This document shows, piece after piece, positions 24,142 through 36,400 of a DNA stretch of 64,000 nucleotides (position 1 is the first letter of the stretch; each line of letters opens with the position of its first letter). A program made the translations under genes and the position numbers. This DNA comes from Cercis canadensis (Eukaryota > Streptophyta > Magnoliopsida > Fabales > Fabaceae). The notes under the pieces are model-generated. The model saw only the letters and a list, made by a program, of their open reading frames with translations, was not told where the DNA came from and made no database searches. The stretch lies in assembly GCA_003255065.1 (NCBI GenBank), contig QAOA01005371.1, positions 1 through 64,000 of the forward strand, in the 5' to 3' direction.

Positions 24142-25476
24142 ATGGAGGAATCAAGCCAACCAACTTTGACGGGTAAAAAACATCAATGGACAAGAGATGA
24201 AGATAAAAAGCTTGTGGAGTGCTTATTGGAACTTGCAACTTGTAGAAAGTGGACAAGAGACAATGGCACATTCAAACCTGAATATACAAAGCAATTGGAG
24301 CAGTGGCTCCATCAAAATATGCCGGGTTGTGGCTTGAAGGCCAGTCCACATATTGAATCAAGAGTGAAGCAGCTTAAGAAGCAATACTGTGCTATAGCTG
24401 AAATGTTGAAGGCAAGTGGGTTTGGGTGGAATGATCAAGAGAAAACAATAGTTATTGAAAAAAATTTATTCTGAGATTGGGTGAAGGTAATGATACAAGA
24501 CAAGTTGGCTTCTTTTATTCCATTATTTATGCATTTCTTGAATGCTGCTATGTGCTATCCTAACTACTTCATGCTGCAATTTTTTTCATTTTATTTTAGC
24601 TCCAGTTCTTCACTTGCTACATTTTTGTTTTTCTCTTTCTTTATGTATTTCTGACATGTTGTCCCATGCATCAACTTGTTTCGGTTTCCACATTTTTTAT
24701 ACTCGTTATGCATTAGTATTGTGACTATATTTGGTCCTAAAAATTCTGTTTATGCAAATATATATCTCAAAATTATGAGTAATTTTTTTTTTAATAATTG
24801 GTAGTAACTTTTGCTATTTTGGAATACAGTCACATCCAAATGCTCTAGGTTTGTTCAAGAAGCCATTCCCCCGTTTTGATGACTTGGCATTAGTTTATGG
24901 AAATGACAGAGCCACTAGGGCAGATGCTGAAGATCCTGCTGATGCAGTTTTGAGGCAATGGATGGAGAGAGGCAAGAAGATGCTATATCTGTAGGTGATG
25001 ATGTAAACATAGATGAGGCTCCCATTGATTCTATGGCTAAGACTTAACTTCCACAATCTCCAGGCCATTATTCCACTCACATTAGTATTGGTGCTTAAAA
25101 TGGCCAAGGTTCTACATCTAGTGCAAGGGGAAAGAGGCAAAAAACCAGAGGGATTGATGTCGTCATTGAACAACTTGTAGAGATTATGCAAGTGTTAGGA
25201 AAAGTATATGAGAGCACCAAAAACAACATTGCTGACCTTGTTGGTTGTTTCAAGCATGAAAAGGAAGGAGCAGACAAGAGGATACAAGTGTTTGAAGAAT
25301 TGAAGAAGGTTGAGGGGTTGATTGATATGAAAAGGGTGAGGATTGAATTTATGATTACCAAGGATCAAAGTGTAGTGAATTATTTTTTTACTACTGATCA
25401 CAAGTTGAAAGTTTTTTATGTGCAACAAATTAATAGTAGTTACAAGGTATGTGTTGTTAAAATTTGTTGCACATAA
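24142..25476 (+). pseudogene. Myb/SANT-like Harbinger ORF, decayed (left copy)
   Basis: Exon 1 starts at 24142 (MEESSQPTLTGKKHQWTRDE) and carries a Myb/SANT-like DNA-binding domain: WTRDEDKKLVECLLELA, GTFKPEYTKQLEQWLHQNMPGC, IESRVKQLKKQYCAIAEML and GFGWNDQEKTIVIEK. A stop codon (24472-24474) falls just before DWVK. A donor follows at 24486|24487, and an acceptor at 24829 resumes with SHPNALGLFKKPFPRFDDLALVYG, as in the intact family. Further stops lie downstream, and a conserved C-terminal block begins near 25183 (MQVLGKVYESTKNNI). In PIF/Harbinger elements this ORF helps the transposase bind DNA. Here it is a pseudogene. Confidence 0.8.
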
Positions 25477-25496
25477 CAATTTAGGATCAATAGTAA

Positions 25497-25848
25497 AAAA
25501 ATAATCCACTGTACTTTGATCCTTGGTAATCATAAATCCAGCCCTCACCATTTCTATGTCAATCAACCCCTCAACCTTCTTCAATTCTTCAAATACTTGC
25601 ATCCTCTTTTTTGCTCCTTCCTTTTCATGCTTGAAACAGCCAATAAGGTTACCAATGTTGTTTTTGGTGCTCTCATACACTTTTCCTAACACTTGCATAG
25701 TCTCTACAAGTTGTTCAATGACAACATTGGTCCCTCTAGTTCTCTTCCTCTTTCCCCTTGCACTAATGGGAGCCTCATCTATGTTTAGATCATCACATAC
25801 AGATAGATGCATCCTAAGTCTTATTCTTATGATGTCTGAGACAATCAT
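25497..25848 (-). pseudogene. C-terminal part of the same ORF, inverted copy
   Basis: The minus-strand translation (NIDEAPISARGKRKRTRG, VVIEQLVETMQVLGKVYES, IGCFKHEKEGAKKRMQVFEE, LIDIEMVRAGFMITKDQS) matches the C-terminal block of the left copy on the opposite strand. It lacks about 100 bp present there between DEAPI and SARGKR, and the Myb domain is absent. The two copies converge on a centre near 25480, forming a close inverted repeat of about 300 bp per arm. Confidence 0.75.
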
Positions 25849-26725
25849 CTATGATATATGTGCAAACTAACAACATCATGATAAAATCATTTAGTATTTC
25901 TAAATACAAAATTAAAATTGCGGTAGTTTGCATTTTTCTTGTATTTTGCAATTGATTCATGATTCGCTAAGCCAAATAAATAATTGGCACAAAAGAAATA
26001 CTAAACATAAGAGAAAAATACAGAAAATTAATTTAAACTACTATGAGAGGAAGCAGCAAATGCAAATAGACGACATAAAATACCACAAACATAATAGAAA
26101 GGAAGAAAAAAGAAAATTGAGGTTCATCCAATTCAGCTCATATCTATGCCATGCAAACAATCGAAAATTAGAATTATGATCCTAATCCCAATTGAATCAA
26201 TATTGTCAATAAAATAGAGAAGAGAAAATAAGGCTGGCTATTGACCACTTTAACAAATGTGCCTGTAATGACACCAGAGAATAGGGAAGAAGGTCGTTTC
26301 CCATGCATCCTTAATTTTTTCCCCCTTTTTGATGGTAGAAGAATTTATTAATAGAAGTAGAAAAGTGAAGATAAGAACAACAATCAATCCTCCTAAAACA
26401 ACCAAATTAATGCATACTTCAATGGCATCAGACTTTCAGATAATGTAGATGAGTTATAATATGCTGTTCAGCAAGTAATAAAAGGCATCTTCCTGGGTAA
26501 AATCATCACTAACAAGTTTCAAAGTAAGAATATCACAAATTAAAGTCTCAAAGTAAGAATATCACAAATTAAAGTATATTCCCAACTTAATTGCAGAGCA
26601 ATCCTAATTTCCTAAGGATGCAATACTTGGAAGTATATCTTTGAGGGGTAATCCAAGAATAGTACGTATTTATTGTTGTTTTATGCCTAGTGCTATATGG
26701 TGCACAAAGAGGTATGGTACTAGAG

Positions 26726-26863
26726 GGTCTTATATTGGTAGGCCTCTCAATGTGAAAATCTCACCCCTTGAATTCAAAAAATTTACAAGTTTTGCACCAA
26801 ATTTTTTGTATTCAAAGAGTGAGGTTATCACATAGAGAATCCTACCAATATAAGACCCTCCAT
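26726..26863. repeat. Near-perfect hairpin, possible tiny MITE
   Basis: GAGGGTCTTATATTGGTAGG at the left is matched by its complement at the right end, and pairing continues inward with few mismatches (TCTCA/TGTG, TTGAAT.CAAAAAATTT). It is about 138 bp long within the right arm of the outer element. No clear target duplication. Confidence 0.6.
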
Positions 26864-29017
26864 TACTGCTTTTTATCTTTATTTTGGGCAGGAGGTGAAC
26901 AAGGGCAGCAGAGCAGCTTAACTTCTGATAATATTAGGAAATCCTGAGTTTACAGTAATTTGGTGTGGCACAGACAAGCAGGATGGGGTTTTTGTTCTCT
27001 CCAATTGAGACATGGCACTTACCTTTGCATTTCAAGTCAAATAAATTATGCCACCTTTCAACTTTATATATTCTACCTAAATGTTATAACTCATACAAAA
27101 TAGAAACAGGCAAGTTATACTGCATGGCGCCATGCTGTTGTTTTCTTGGCTTTTATGAGTGTTTAAGCTGGTAGATTTTATAACAGGGCTTCTTAGATAG
27201 ATTTCTTGAGGGATTGGATTGGAAGCACTTTCAAGCAGATGTATTTCCAGTAGTGTTTCATTTGTTTTGCTGTACTTGGTAAATTTTAGATTGATTCTTG
27301 TCCTCCTTCTTTGTACATTTAACGAATTCTCTTACCAATTATAAATATACTGCAGTCTCATGGCTGCAGCCATTTTAGTGGGAAGAATATTATTAAATAG
27401 CAAAAATTTCAAAGAAATTAGACACTTTCCAGACCTTGAACTAACCAAAAAGAAAGTAAGTATGTGGTCCATTGAAGGTGTTTTGCATTGGAAAATTTCA
27501 ACCTAAACAGTCAATCACGACCAGATTTCAAGTTTAAACTTTTTGGAATACCACCCTACTACAATCTAATCACATCATAACACTTGTGCTTAACACTGGC
27601 TGGAAAATACATATCTACATCGCAAAAAGACATCTTCTATTGGACCATCCACTATAACAAATTTGTGCAGCAAAGTGGAGAAATTACTGATACCATGAGG
27701 AGTCACATGTCATCTAAAAGTCTAAGCATCACTAAGCAGAGAAATTTCCTAGATGAAGCCAATGTCTACTAGACTACTACAAAGTGATATTTTTACGATG
27801 AAGCCAAAGGTATAGGCAAGACATATGTCTCATTAGAGATAAAAAAAACCTGAAACTTTCAATATACTTTCCAAAATAAAAAGAATACTTGGGCAGAGAA
27901 TGGTTGTGATTCCTCAAATAAGAGAGATATCCGTATTTTTAATAAACTGAAGAAGGAAAGTTAAGATTTGTTTAGTTAACAATAAAAGATATATATAAAA
28001 TAGTCAAAATCATGAAATTTCACTCTCTTAATAGGTCAGATGATCAGTTTTCAGAACTCATCAATAAACCACACCCGACTCTGGATTGTTCAGATTTGTT
28101 TTAGTAAGTATTAGAGCAACAAACATGTGCTTATTCTGAAAATCTTTAAATTATCACGCTAACTGGTTAGGTTCAAGCTGTTGGCAAGTAAAAACATGAT
28201 GCAGTATTGTTAACTTCTAATGATAACAATTATAATTACTCTACATTGTAATACAAGTTGATGACCAGTCTCTTAATGGAATTTCCGAACCAAATAAGAT
28301 CAAGTTCAGTAAATTTTTAACTATAACAATGAAAACTATATTTATTCTATAATATTAGAACCAAGAGAAGTTGGACTGAAATGCCTTAACAAGATCTTTC
28401 CAGTATAACTTAATCTAGGCATGAAGATAGAAGATAGATGACATTCAACAAAGATTCAACTTTGTTTCTAGTTTATCTAGGCATATAGAAGATAGATTGA
28501 TCTATGATTTAATATCCAAACACTAGTTCACGGAATATATCTGTGGGGAGGGTTTAGTTTTGGGGAACCATCCAACAAATAATTTATACCAGCAATAGAA
28601 CACAAAGTGAAGGAGAATGAAGATAGAAGAAGAAGATTCTTCCTAGCGAAAAGGCAGAGACACGAGAGGCAGAAAGCTGTTGAGCGAGAAGATGCAGAAG
28701 GCGGAGGGAGAACACAGAGCTATAGAGGGTTTCGAGCGTGAATGAAGGTCTTCTCTTGAACAACTGTGTTTTAAAGAAATTGAGGGGATATTGAGTAATT
28801 TTACGAGCCAAAACTTTTTCATTCCCATAGGAATGTTTCTTTCCCACCCTCATAGGTGGGAATGAAATTTTTAAGTTTCATTTACAAATTTTCATTCCCA
28901 CGTATCTTTTATTTTTGGAAATGATTTTTTATCTCTTGTACTAAACATGAGAAATTTTTATTCTCATTTCATTTTCCCAAAAATCTTAAAACATGTATGA
29001 TACCAAACACCACCTAA

Positions 29018-29624
29018 TGGGTATCCGAGACCATACAATTACAATATCTTGGATTAATTGGCTGCTGATGTTGTTACCTGCTTCAAGAAAGCCACCTTGT
29101 CTTTATTTTTGTGATATATCTGTAGACAACATATTTACACTTAAAATTAAGTCCTTTGAATTCAAACCACATACACACACCAAAAGATTTGTAGTCGAGT
29201 GATACTGAGATTGTTTTCAAAGTTAATAAGTTTCGTATTCAAATCTGAGTCTTAGCCAAAACACAAAAAAAAAATCATATACACACTCTTGCAATAGTTT
29301 TTTTTGTTGTTATTAATTAGAGGTTACATAACATGGAGTAGTTTATCTTCTCCTAAAATCTCACCTTATCCGATTGTAGTTTGATTAGAATTAGCATCTC
29401 TACGATGAAATATGAAGCACTCGACTACTGAAGTATTGAATTTCACAGTATTGTTAGTTAAGTCACTTGATGTTTACCGGCAACCTATTCTACTATTAAC
29501 CCCAAGCAAGATTTGGATCATGGAAATATGGAGAAGAACCTTAACATGATTATGATGATTGTGATCAGCAAATAGACAATTAGAACACAAGGGTAGCAGG
29601 CAATCAATGCAGAAATGGTCCAAT
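29018..29624. other. Intergenic spacer
   Basis: AT-rich DNA between the Harbinger-like element and the candidate small gene. Nothing recognisable. Confidence 0.4.
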
Positions 29625-29912
29625 TCATTCTACTTCACATTCTGGTGGGCAATGCTGAAGAAGAGTGTTGTACATAACACTAAGCCATGGCGGCATCACT
29701 GCATAGTTCTTCTGCAAAACCAAATACACTTTATGATGAATTCTTCTTAAGCAAAGAGAAAATTTTCAGGACAATGAAACTTCAAAAAGTAATAGATAGT
29801 GCTTAGCAGTAGTCAGAAGAAGAAGAAAAGAGGGTATGTGTGCTTGTACGTGATTTTTGTTGGATGCAAGATTTCTTCTGTGGCCAATGGTCTGCTTCAT
29901 GGGGTTATTCAT
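29625..29912 (-). CDS. Candidate small two-exon gene, 49 aa, unknown
   Basis: On the minus strand an ATG at 29912 opens a 21-codon exon (MNNPMKQTIGHRRNLASNKN, then H) ending at a donor CAC|GTACAA (exon end 29850). A 138-bp intron follows to a strong acceptor GTTTTGCAG (exon start 29711). A 28-codon exon (KNYAVMPPWLSVMYNTLLQH, then CPPECEVE) ends in TGA at 29625-29627. Phases agree, so the product would be 49 aa. A TATA motif lies about 130 bp upstream (30044-30053). I do not recognise the family. There is no signal peptide or membrane segment. The second exon looks more gene-like than its surroundings, but without a homologue this is a hypothesis. Confidence 0.4.
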
Positions 29913-30043
29913 TCTTTATGAAAGGGTCTGGGTTAGAGGTCAAGATTGCTGTAACCTTCAACTCATTGGCATTTAAATTTTAGTTACTGCATAACTGTGG
30001 TACAATTTGGTGCAATTTCAGTTATTGCAAAACTCATAGCTGA

Positions 30044-30053
30044 CATATATATA
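30044..30053 (-). promoter_or_regulatory. TATA box candidate for the 49-aa gene
   Basis: The minus strand reads GCTATATATATGTC about 130 bp upstream of the candidate ATG, a plausible core promoter spacing with a leader of about 100 nt. In AT-rich DNA such motifs also arise by chance. Confidence 0.3.
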
Positions 30054-30477
30054 GCAGGGAAATTATATATATATTTCCACAAACAATTGTAATAAATTGT
30101 GCACAACTATTTTATATGGTAGAATTTAAGTTATACATTAAGTGGAAGTGGAAGGAATCATCTAAATTCTCACATTTTGGGATTGTTTTTGTTTCAGATT
30201 CTCCCTGCCTCCCACCTGAAATCAGATTCTCCTTCTCTCACATTATTATATGTTTAGCTATAATCTGTTTATAGATAAAGCTATCTCGAACTTTCTCTTT
30301 TTACTTAGCACATAAAAAAAGAGTCTATCCACTTTTTACTGTAAATTAATAAGCACATCATTAAAGTTATTAGTAATCTATCTTCAATAAAGTTTATATA
30401 TATATGTTTGCACATAATTTTATTGATTGTACGAATGTTATTTGCACGTCACTTTTTCTTGCAAATACATATTTATA

Positions 30478-31028
30478 GGCTTAATTGCAATTTTAGTCCT
30501 CCTATTTTAACCACTTGAACGTTTTGGTCCTCCTTCTTTAAAAATGAACTATTGAGTCCCTCTATATTCATAAAATGTATAAGTTTAATCCATTTATCTT
30601 TAAGTCAAAATTCTTAGGTTTATTTCAAGGTGTAAAGTTCTCTGATTCATAATCCCACCATTCAGATTGAAGAGCTACGTCTTGTGAATCTTTCCATTAA
30701 ATTTCAGCTCAATCTAACAGTAAATAAGCCTAAATTTTTGGTTAGATGAAAATTTATGATTTTGGTATTTTGTGCTGAGTTTCACCGTTAGATCGAGCTC
30801 AAATTTAGTGAGGAGGTTCACAAGATGTAGCCCTTCAATTTGAACGGTGGGATTATAAATCAGAGAACTTTACACCTTGAAATAAACCTAAGAATTTTGA
30901 CTTAAAGATAAATGGACTAAATTTGTACATTTTATGAATATAGAGGAACTCAATAGTTCATTTTTTAAAGAAGGGGGACCAAAACGTTCAAGTGATTAAA
31001 ATAGGAGGATCAAAATTACAATTAAGCC
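30478..31028. mobile_element. MULE-type foldback element with 9-bp target duplication
   Basis: Starts GGCTTAATTGCAATTTTAG and ends with its complement. The two arms of about 240 bp are inverted copies with few mismatches around a spacer of roughly 65 bp. ATATTTATA lies immediately outside both ends (30469-30477 and 31029-31037), a perfect 9-bp target duplication as made by Mutator-like transposases. No coding capacity. The whole 551-bp unit could form a long hairpin if transcribed. Confidence 0.9.
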
Positions 31029-31527
31029 ATATTTATATGATCAATTAACCAATTCTACTTAAACATTTTTCAATCTATTTACTTATACACTATTTTAACT
31101 ATGCATATGTGCTCAAACTTGCATCTTGAACAAAAAATCTCATTAAAACTTTAATTTAACAACTTGGATACTACGAACTAGTGGGATGTACAACTAGACT
31201 TTCTCAATATTTTGCTTTTAAACTCAAATCTAGACACATATTTTGAGTTCCTGTTTTTCAAGATTTTCAGTTAAATTCCATATCCATAGATGGAGCAAAG
31301 ACCAGCTTCTATTTACTCTCCACACCCTAAAGGACTTGAGCATATCGTCTAATTTTATTCTCCATTATTCCTTCATTTAACTTCTTCTATTTACGTTTCA
31401 TGCTTCTTCTTGTTAGGCATATTAACACCTACCCACCTAACCTTATTTACATTATCATTCTTTTGGGAGATTTTGGCATTTCATCAATAGAACAAGCACA
31501 TTTTGTTTTTTTTTTTCATTGAAGGTT

Positions 31528-31890
31528 AATTACACAACAAGAGATAGTTTATCTCTTTTGAAATTTCTATTTTACTCACTTTCAATTAGATTTAAACACA
31601 ACATTTATAATAGAGTACTAAGTATTCAATCATTCATGTATACAAGCACACATCTAAATCGGGGACTATATGTATGCTTCATCGATAGAGATTCAAATAT
31701 GGAGCTGAATTACACAACAAGAGATAGTTTATCTCTTTTGAAATTTCTATTTTATCCATTTTTAATGAAATTTAAACACATAACATTTATAATAGAGTAC
31801 TAAGTATTTAACCATTCGAGTATACAAGCACACATCTAAATCAGGGACTATATGTATACTTCATCGATAGAGATTCAAATATGGAGGTGA
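31528..31890. repeat. Two-copy tandem repeat, about 180 bp
   Basis: Units start at 31528 and 31708 with AATTACACAACAAGAGATAG and are about 90-95 percent alike by eye, ending in GAGATTCAAATATGGAG. No coding content or N lies between them. Confidence 0.8.
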
Positions 31891-33401
31891 ATTTTTAACC
31901 ACAATGATCTACAACTATCTATTGCATGGCAGTACCTGAATTCAACTTGAATATTCATGAAACTTTTTTTGTTAGATGGAGATTCTGTCACATCGTAATT
32001 TATGTATAATTGTATGCACAATTTTTTTCGCTTTATCATTTCTCATCATATTTGTCTCATTCAAATACAAATAATTCTACTTTTTCAACTTCATTATGTT
32101 CAAATCTGTACAACTATCCAAGTGAATACATTTAAGTTTTTTTTTTTTTTTTTGGGGNTTTTTTTTTTTTTTGGGGGTACATGAATACATTTAAGTTTAA
32201 TTGTAAAAAGTTGAAGTGGGGTCACTTCTACAATTGTTCATAAGTGTGAATGTAGGTATTGCGTTGGTGAAACTTCAAATACAAATATAATGGCGATGTT
32301 AACCTGTTTTGTATTCAGCTAAGGAATATGCTTCCTATTGTTTGCTTCAAAAGAAGGAAGAAAGAGAAAACAGCTTAAAACTTTGTACAGGATGCACAGA
32401 TCTATTTCCAGTTCTAGGCCATAAATGTTAGGTATTTGCTAAGCTAGTGAAGTATAGCGCTATCCACTTAATAATTTTGATGTTATTCAGTATGTGATAA
32501 AATACACAATTTTTTATAAAATACAATAACAATACAATTTAAAAAAATGTGCTAAATTTTAACTTTCTTGACAAAAGTGAAATTTTGTTTGACACATTTT
32601 TTTATACTCTATCGTTCTCATATTTTATAAAAAATTATATATTCTAAGAGACTCAATTTTTTAAAATTTTTACTGCCAAATTCAGCCTATAGGTCCCACT
32701 CAAAAACCCCCCCACCAGTCAAGGGGTAGATAACACTATACCCCTCTTCAAAGGGATAAATAACTTAGCAATCATCATTAATAAAACTACTTGTGTAACT
32801 CTTATAAACTTGCATTTGATTGAAGAATAAAAATATAAAAAGAGCTAAATAATGTGCCAAAATTTAAAGCCCCTCACGTAATTGCAAGTTACAATTTGGA
32901 GGAAAAAGGATTAAAGATGCAATATAAAAAAAAAATAAAATTATATATATATATTTAGTTGAACAAAATAATATTTAAATGTACACAGCATAATTATTAT
33001 TTAAAAAGGTAGCAATCAGATTTTTATTTGTAACTGTCTTCTTTATACTAGATTTTCTATATGTAACAATATGCTTTTGTTGTAACTGTTTTCTTTATAC
33101 TACCAATATATTGAATAGATATGTGATCGATACTTGGGTATCGAAAATAACATAATCACATGTATAAACGAATCTAGAAAGACATAAAAAAATCTAAGGT
33201 TCAGCTCAGATCATGAGCCAAAGTTTGGACCAAAAACAACATTACATTTCAATATCTTAAATTTAATTAGCCACATTCTCAACTAATTTTAGTAAATGAT
33301 TGTGAAAAAAAACATGTCTTTAAGTCTAGGCCCCCCAGTTCTGATGTCATAAGATTTTTACTCATAATTCATCTATTCATTGAGTAGTTGGCTCTTGCTA
33401 A
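31891..33401. other. Intergenic, 3' side of the HisRS gene
   Basis: AT-rich spacer. An N at 32158 sits in a poly(T)/G run flanked by two copies of GAATACATTTAAGTTT, an assembly join. The right end should contain the HisRS 3' UTR. No gene or complete element was seen. Confidence 0.45.
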
Positions 33402-36400
33402 CTATGAACTTCTGCTGTTTAACCATTTTTTAACTTCTTCAACAAATCTATCTCTAGGGATTACCTCCTCTTTGGCAGCCTCAACGTCTTTTAGTTTAAC
33501 AACACCTTCATTCAGTTCTTGGTTACCCACAATTACCATCAAAGGGATCCTTGATTCTCGGGCGCGGTCGAAGTGCTTCGTCACTCTTTTATTCACCAAG
33601 AACTCTGCTTTCACTTTGGCTTCCCACAGCTCAGTTACCAGCTCTGCACCTTGTGATAGGTCATCCCCCAATATGCTCACCAGCACTTCAGTCTTTGTTG
33701 CTCGAGGTGTCTAACAAAAGCACCAGTCAAAAAGCATTAAGAGAAGAATAATATGGCCTTTGCATGAATTTCATGTCCTTATTCTCATTTGATTTATTCA
33801 GGAACATAATATGGCCTGGATTCAAAAGAGCTTAAAACTATGGCATCCCACAAACAACGTTCAATAAATTTTCTATCAAAATCAATGTTCAAATAAAATT
33901 TGATAATCAGAGGATAATCAAGTAGATAGTTGGCTATGACATAAACAAGTAACAAGAGCTTATCAGGCATTATGGTTACCTGGTTCTTATCCTTCTGAAG
34001 CTGCTCCATTATGGCAAATACTCTCTCGATTCCCAGACTGACACCCACTGCTGGAACATGCTTTGAACCAAATGTCCCTATCAGTTTATCATATCGCCCA
34101 CCAGCAGCAATTGAACCAATCTGACGACAAAGACGAGTCAGTGAAATATCCATTCTCAAATACAATTGGAAGGTTCTAATAAGATAAGTCCCTTTCAGGA
34201 ATCAATGATTTAATTTTAGTTTCCATATTTCTTTGTTTGCTTTCAGAATAGGAAATATGAACTTAGAAAAATAACCAAAAAAAGAATTCATGTCCAGGCC
34301 CCGCTTGGCCCAGGAATTCAGAGTAAGTTTGGAGTTGATTCATCAAATTTTCTAGATAATAAAGAATATATGACATCTTCATAAGCTATGCTACATTGAA
34401 ATGCTGTTTCTGTAGCCATGCAATAAGAATTATTAGCATTACAATTGTTGCTTACAGCAAGCATCCAATGAAGGAAGAAAAGGATGATTGACCACTATAT
34501 CTTCCTCCCATACACATTATACAACATATTTCACAATATTGGAAAAGTAAAAGTAAAGATCCTAGAACACAAGGGAAAAGAAAGTAAAAGAAACATATTA
34601 CTGACATCTTTAGGTTGGATTTAAACGTACCAAGTGAGACAACTAACACCATCACAACCCCCCCACCACACACACACACAAAAACCACAACCGAAAAAAA
34701 AAAATTCTCTTTTTTCTTCTATTATCAGCATAACTTGTTACGTTTAAGAGTTGTGCTACATAAATCCATGTCACAGGGCCGGTGTTGTGCCCCCAAAAAG
34801 ATGAGGAGGAAGAAGAAAGGGGNAAAAAAATAATTCTCTTTTTTCTTCTATTATCAGCATAACTTGTTACGTTTAAGAGTTGTGCTACATAAATCCATGT
34901 CACAGGGCCGGTGTTGTGCCCCCAAAAAGATGAGGAGGAAGAAGAAAGGGGAGAGAAAAAGAAAGTAACGTTTTAGAATGGAGAGAAGACACAAGAAGTG
35001 AGAATTACCTGCGTACCCCCCTTCAAAACAGCTTCAAATATAACTCCATTGTAATAATCAAGACCTCTGGCAAGACTCAAGTCAAAAACCACTTTATCAA
35101 TGCATTTTGATTTATCCAGAGCTTTGAATAAAATTTCCAGCTCGTTCAATGCATCAATAGATCCAGCATGTTTTAAGAAAGCACTGTCCTCTTGTTTAAA
35201 TTTAGATAACAATGCCAAAGGAGGTCCTTTTTCCTTAACAAAAGTTCCAATTCTGTCTGCTGTCTCAGCAGTTAATCCTTTCTCTTCCACCTACAAAATC
35301 ACAGCATAAAGCATATTCTTGAACATACCAAACAAAAAGAAATAGGGAAGAGATTTAGCACCAATACACTTGCTACACAGTACACAATCAATAAAATTCT
35401 GATTGGATAGAGACAAAATCAGAAGCTTATATCCTCACCATTTCTTTTCTTATCTGATCAAAAGACTGCTTGTCTAACTTGTCGATGCTTGAACATATAG
35501 TTCTGAACTTTTCTGGAGGCACGCCACATATTTCCATCATTCCATCCAGTAACATTCGATGATTCAACTTTATCTGTGAAATAAATACAAATTTACAACA
35601 AAAAGATCATATACATGTTGTAGTTCAATCAGAACAGAGAACAGAGATTTCAGCCACCAATAAATAAAACCACAATGCACTGACATCTAAAACAAAGTAA
35701 GAAAACTACAGTAACATTGGTAGTTACACCCAAACAAGAGATCAAATAGATTTTACATTCTTAATGTAATCAATCACAAGAGTTGTATAAAACTGCCCAA
35801 AACTAATAATTTGGTATGTTCAGATTAAATGTCAAGTCTAGCTAGGTAATAAACAGCCCTAAACAGCACATACAGGGGACCAATTAGAAATAGGTCATCC
35901 CTGCTCTGAAATAATATTAACACAAGATGTTATTTTTAGTCACCATTGGGAGTACAGATAATGTGATTCGTTACAACCGCTCATCACTATGAACATAGAG
36001 AGGCAACGAGATATGATTGCTTGTATTAATTTTAAATTATAAGTAATAGTTCAAGTTAACAAAATATGGGGAAACAGGACGATTTAAAGAGAGAAAGATT
36101 AGTACCTCATAGTCCCCATATGGGGAAACAGGATGATTTAAAGAGAAAAAGAATAGTACCTCATAGTCCCCAATGTTTAACTCATCGAGCAGTTCTGTCA
36201 AAATCTTAACAACCTCGAAGTCTGGACCCATTTTTTCAAATTGACCAGCAATATCAAAGTCACATTGATAAAATTCACGGTATCTTCCTTTAGATGGGTT
36301 GTCTCTTCTGTAGACCTTATCTATTTGGTACCTTCTGAAAGATGATAGACCATTCATAGCCACATACCTAGCAAATGGAACAGTTAAGTCATACCGCAAA

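Larger units (their letters stand above)
16900..29017. mobile_element. PIF/Harbinger-like inverted-repeat element, nested host
   Basis: The outer ends are inverted: the left begins TTAGGTGTTGTTTGG and the right ends with the complement of TTAGGTGGTGTTTGG. Similarity continues inward for hundreds of bases: 16900-17141 plus 22227 to about 22870 matches the complement of about 27640-29017, apart from roughly 460 bp extra in the right arm near 28100-28560. The GGTGTTGTTTGG-type terminus and the TTA/TAA bases at the ends fit the PIF/Harbinger group (target TWA), though the two triplets are not identical in direct orientation. The Myb/SANT-like ORF inside is the companion ORF of such elements. No DDE transposase was found. 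The left arm was later split by a CACTA element. Confidence 0.6.

Noticed and set aside
26641-26835. 64-codon plus-strand frame as a gene
   Set aside because: It overlaps the hairpin at 26726-26863 in the Harbinger-like right arm and has no domain.
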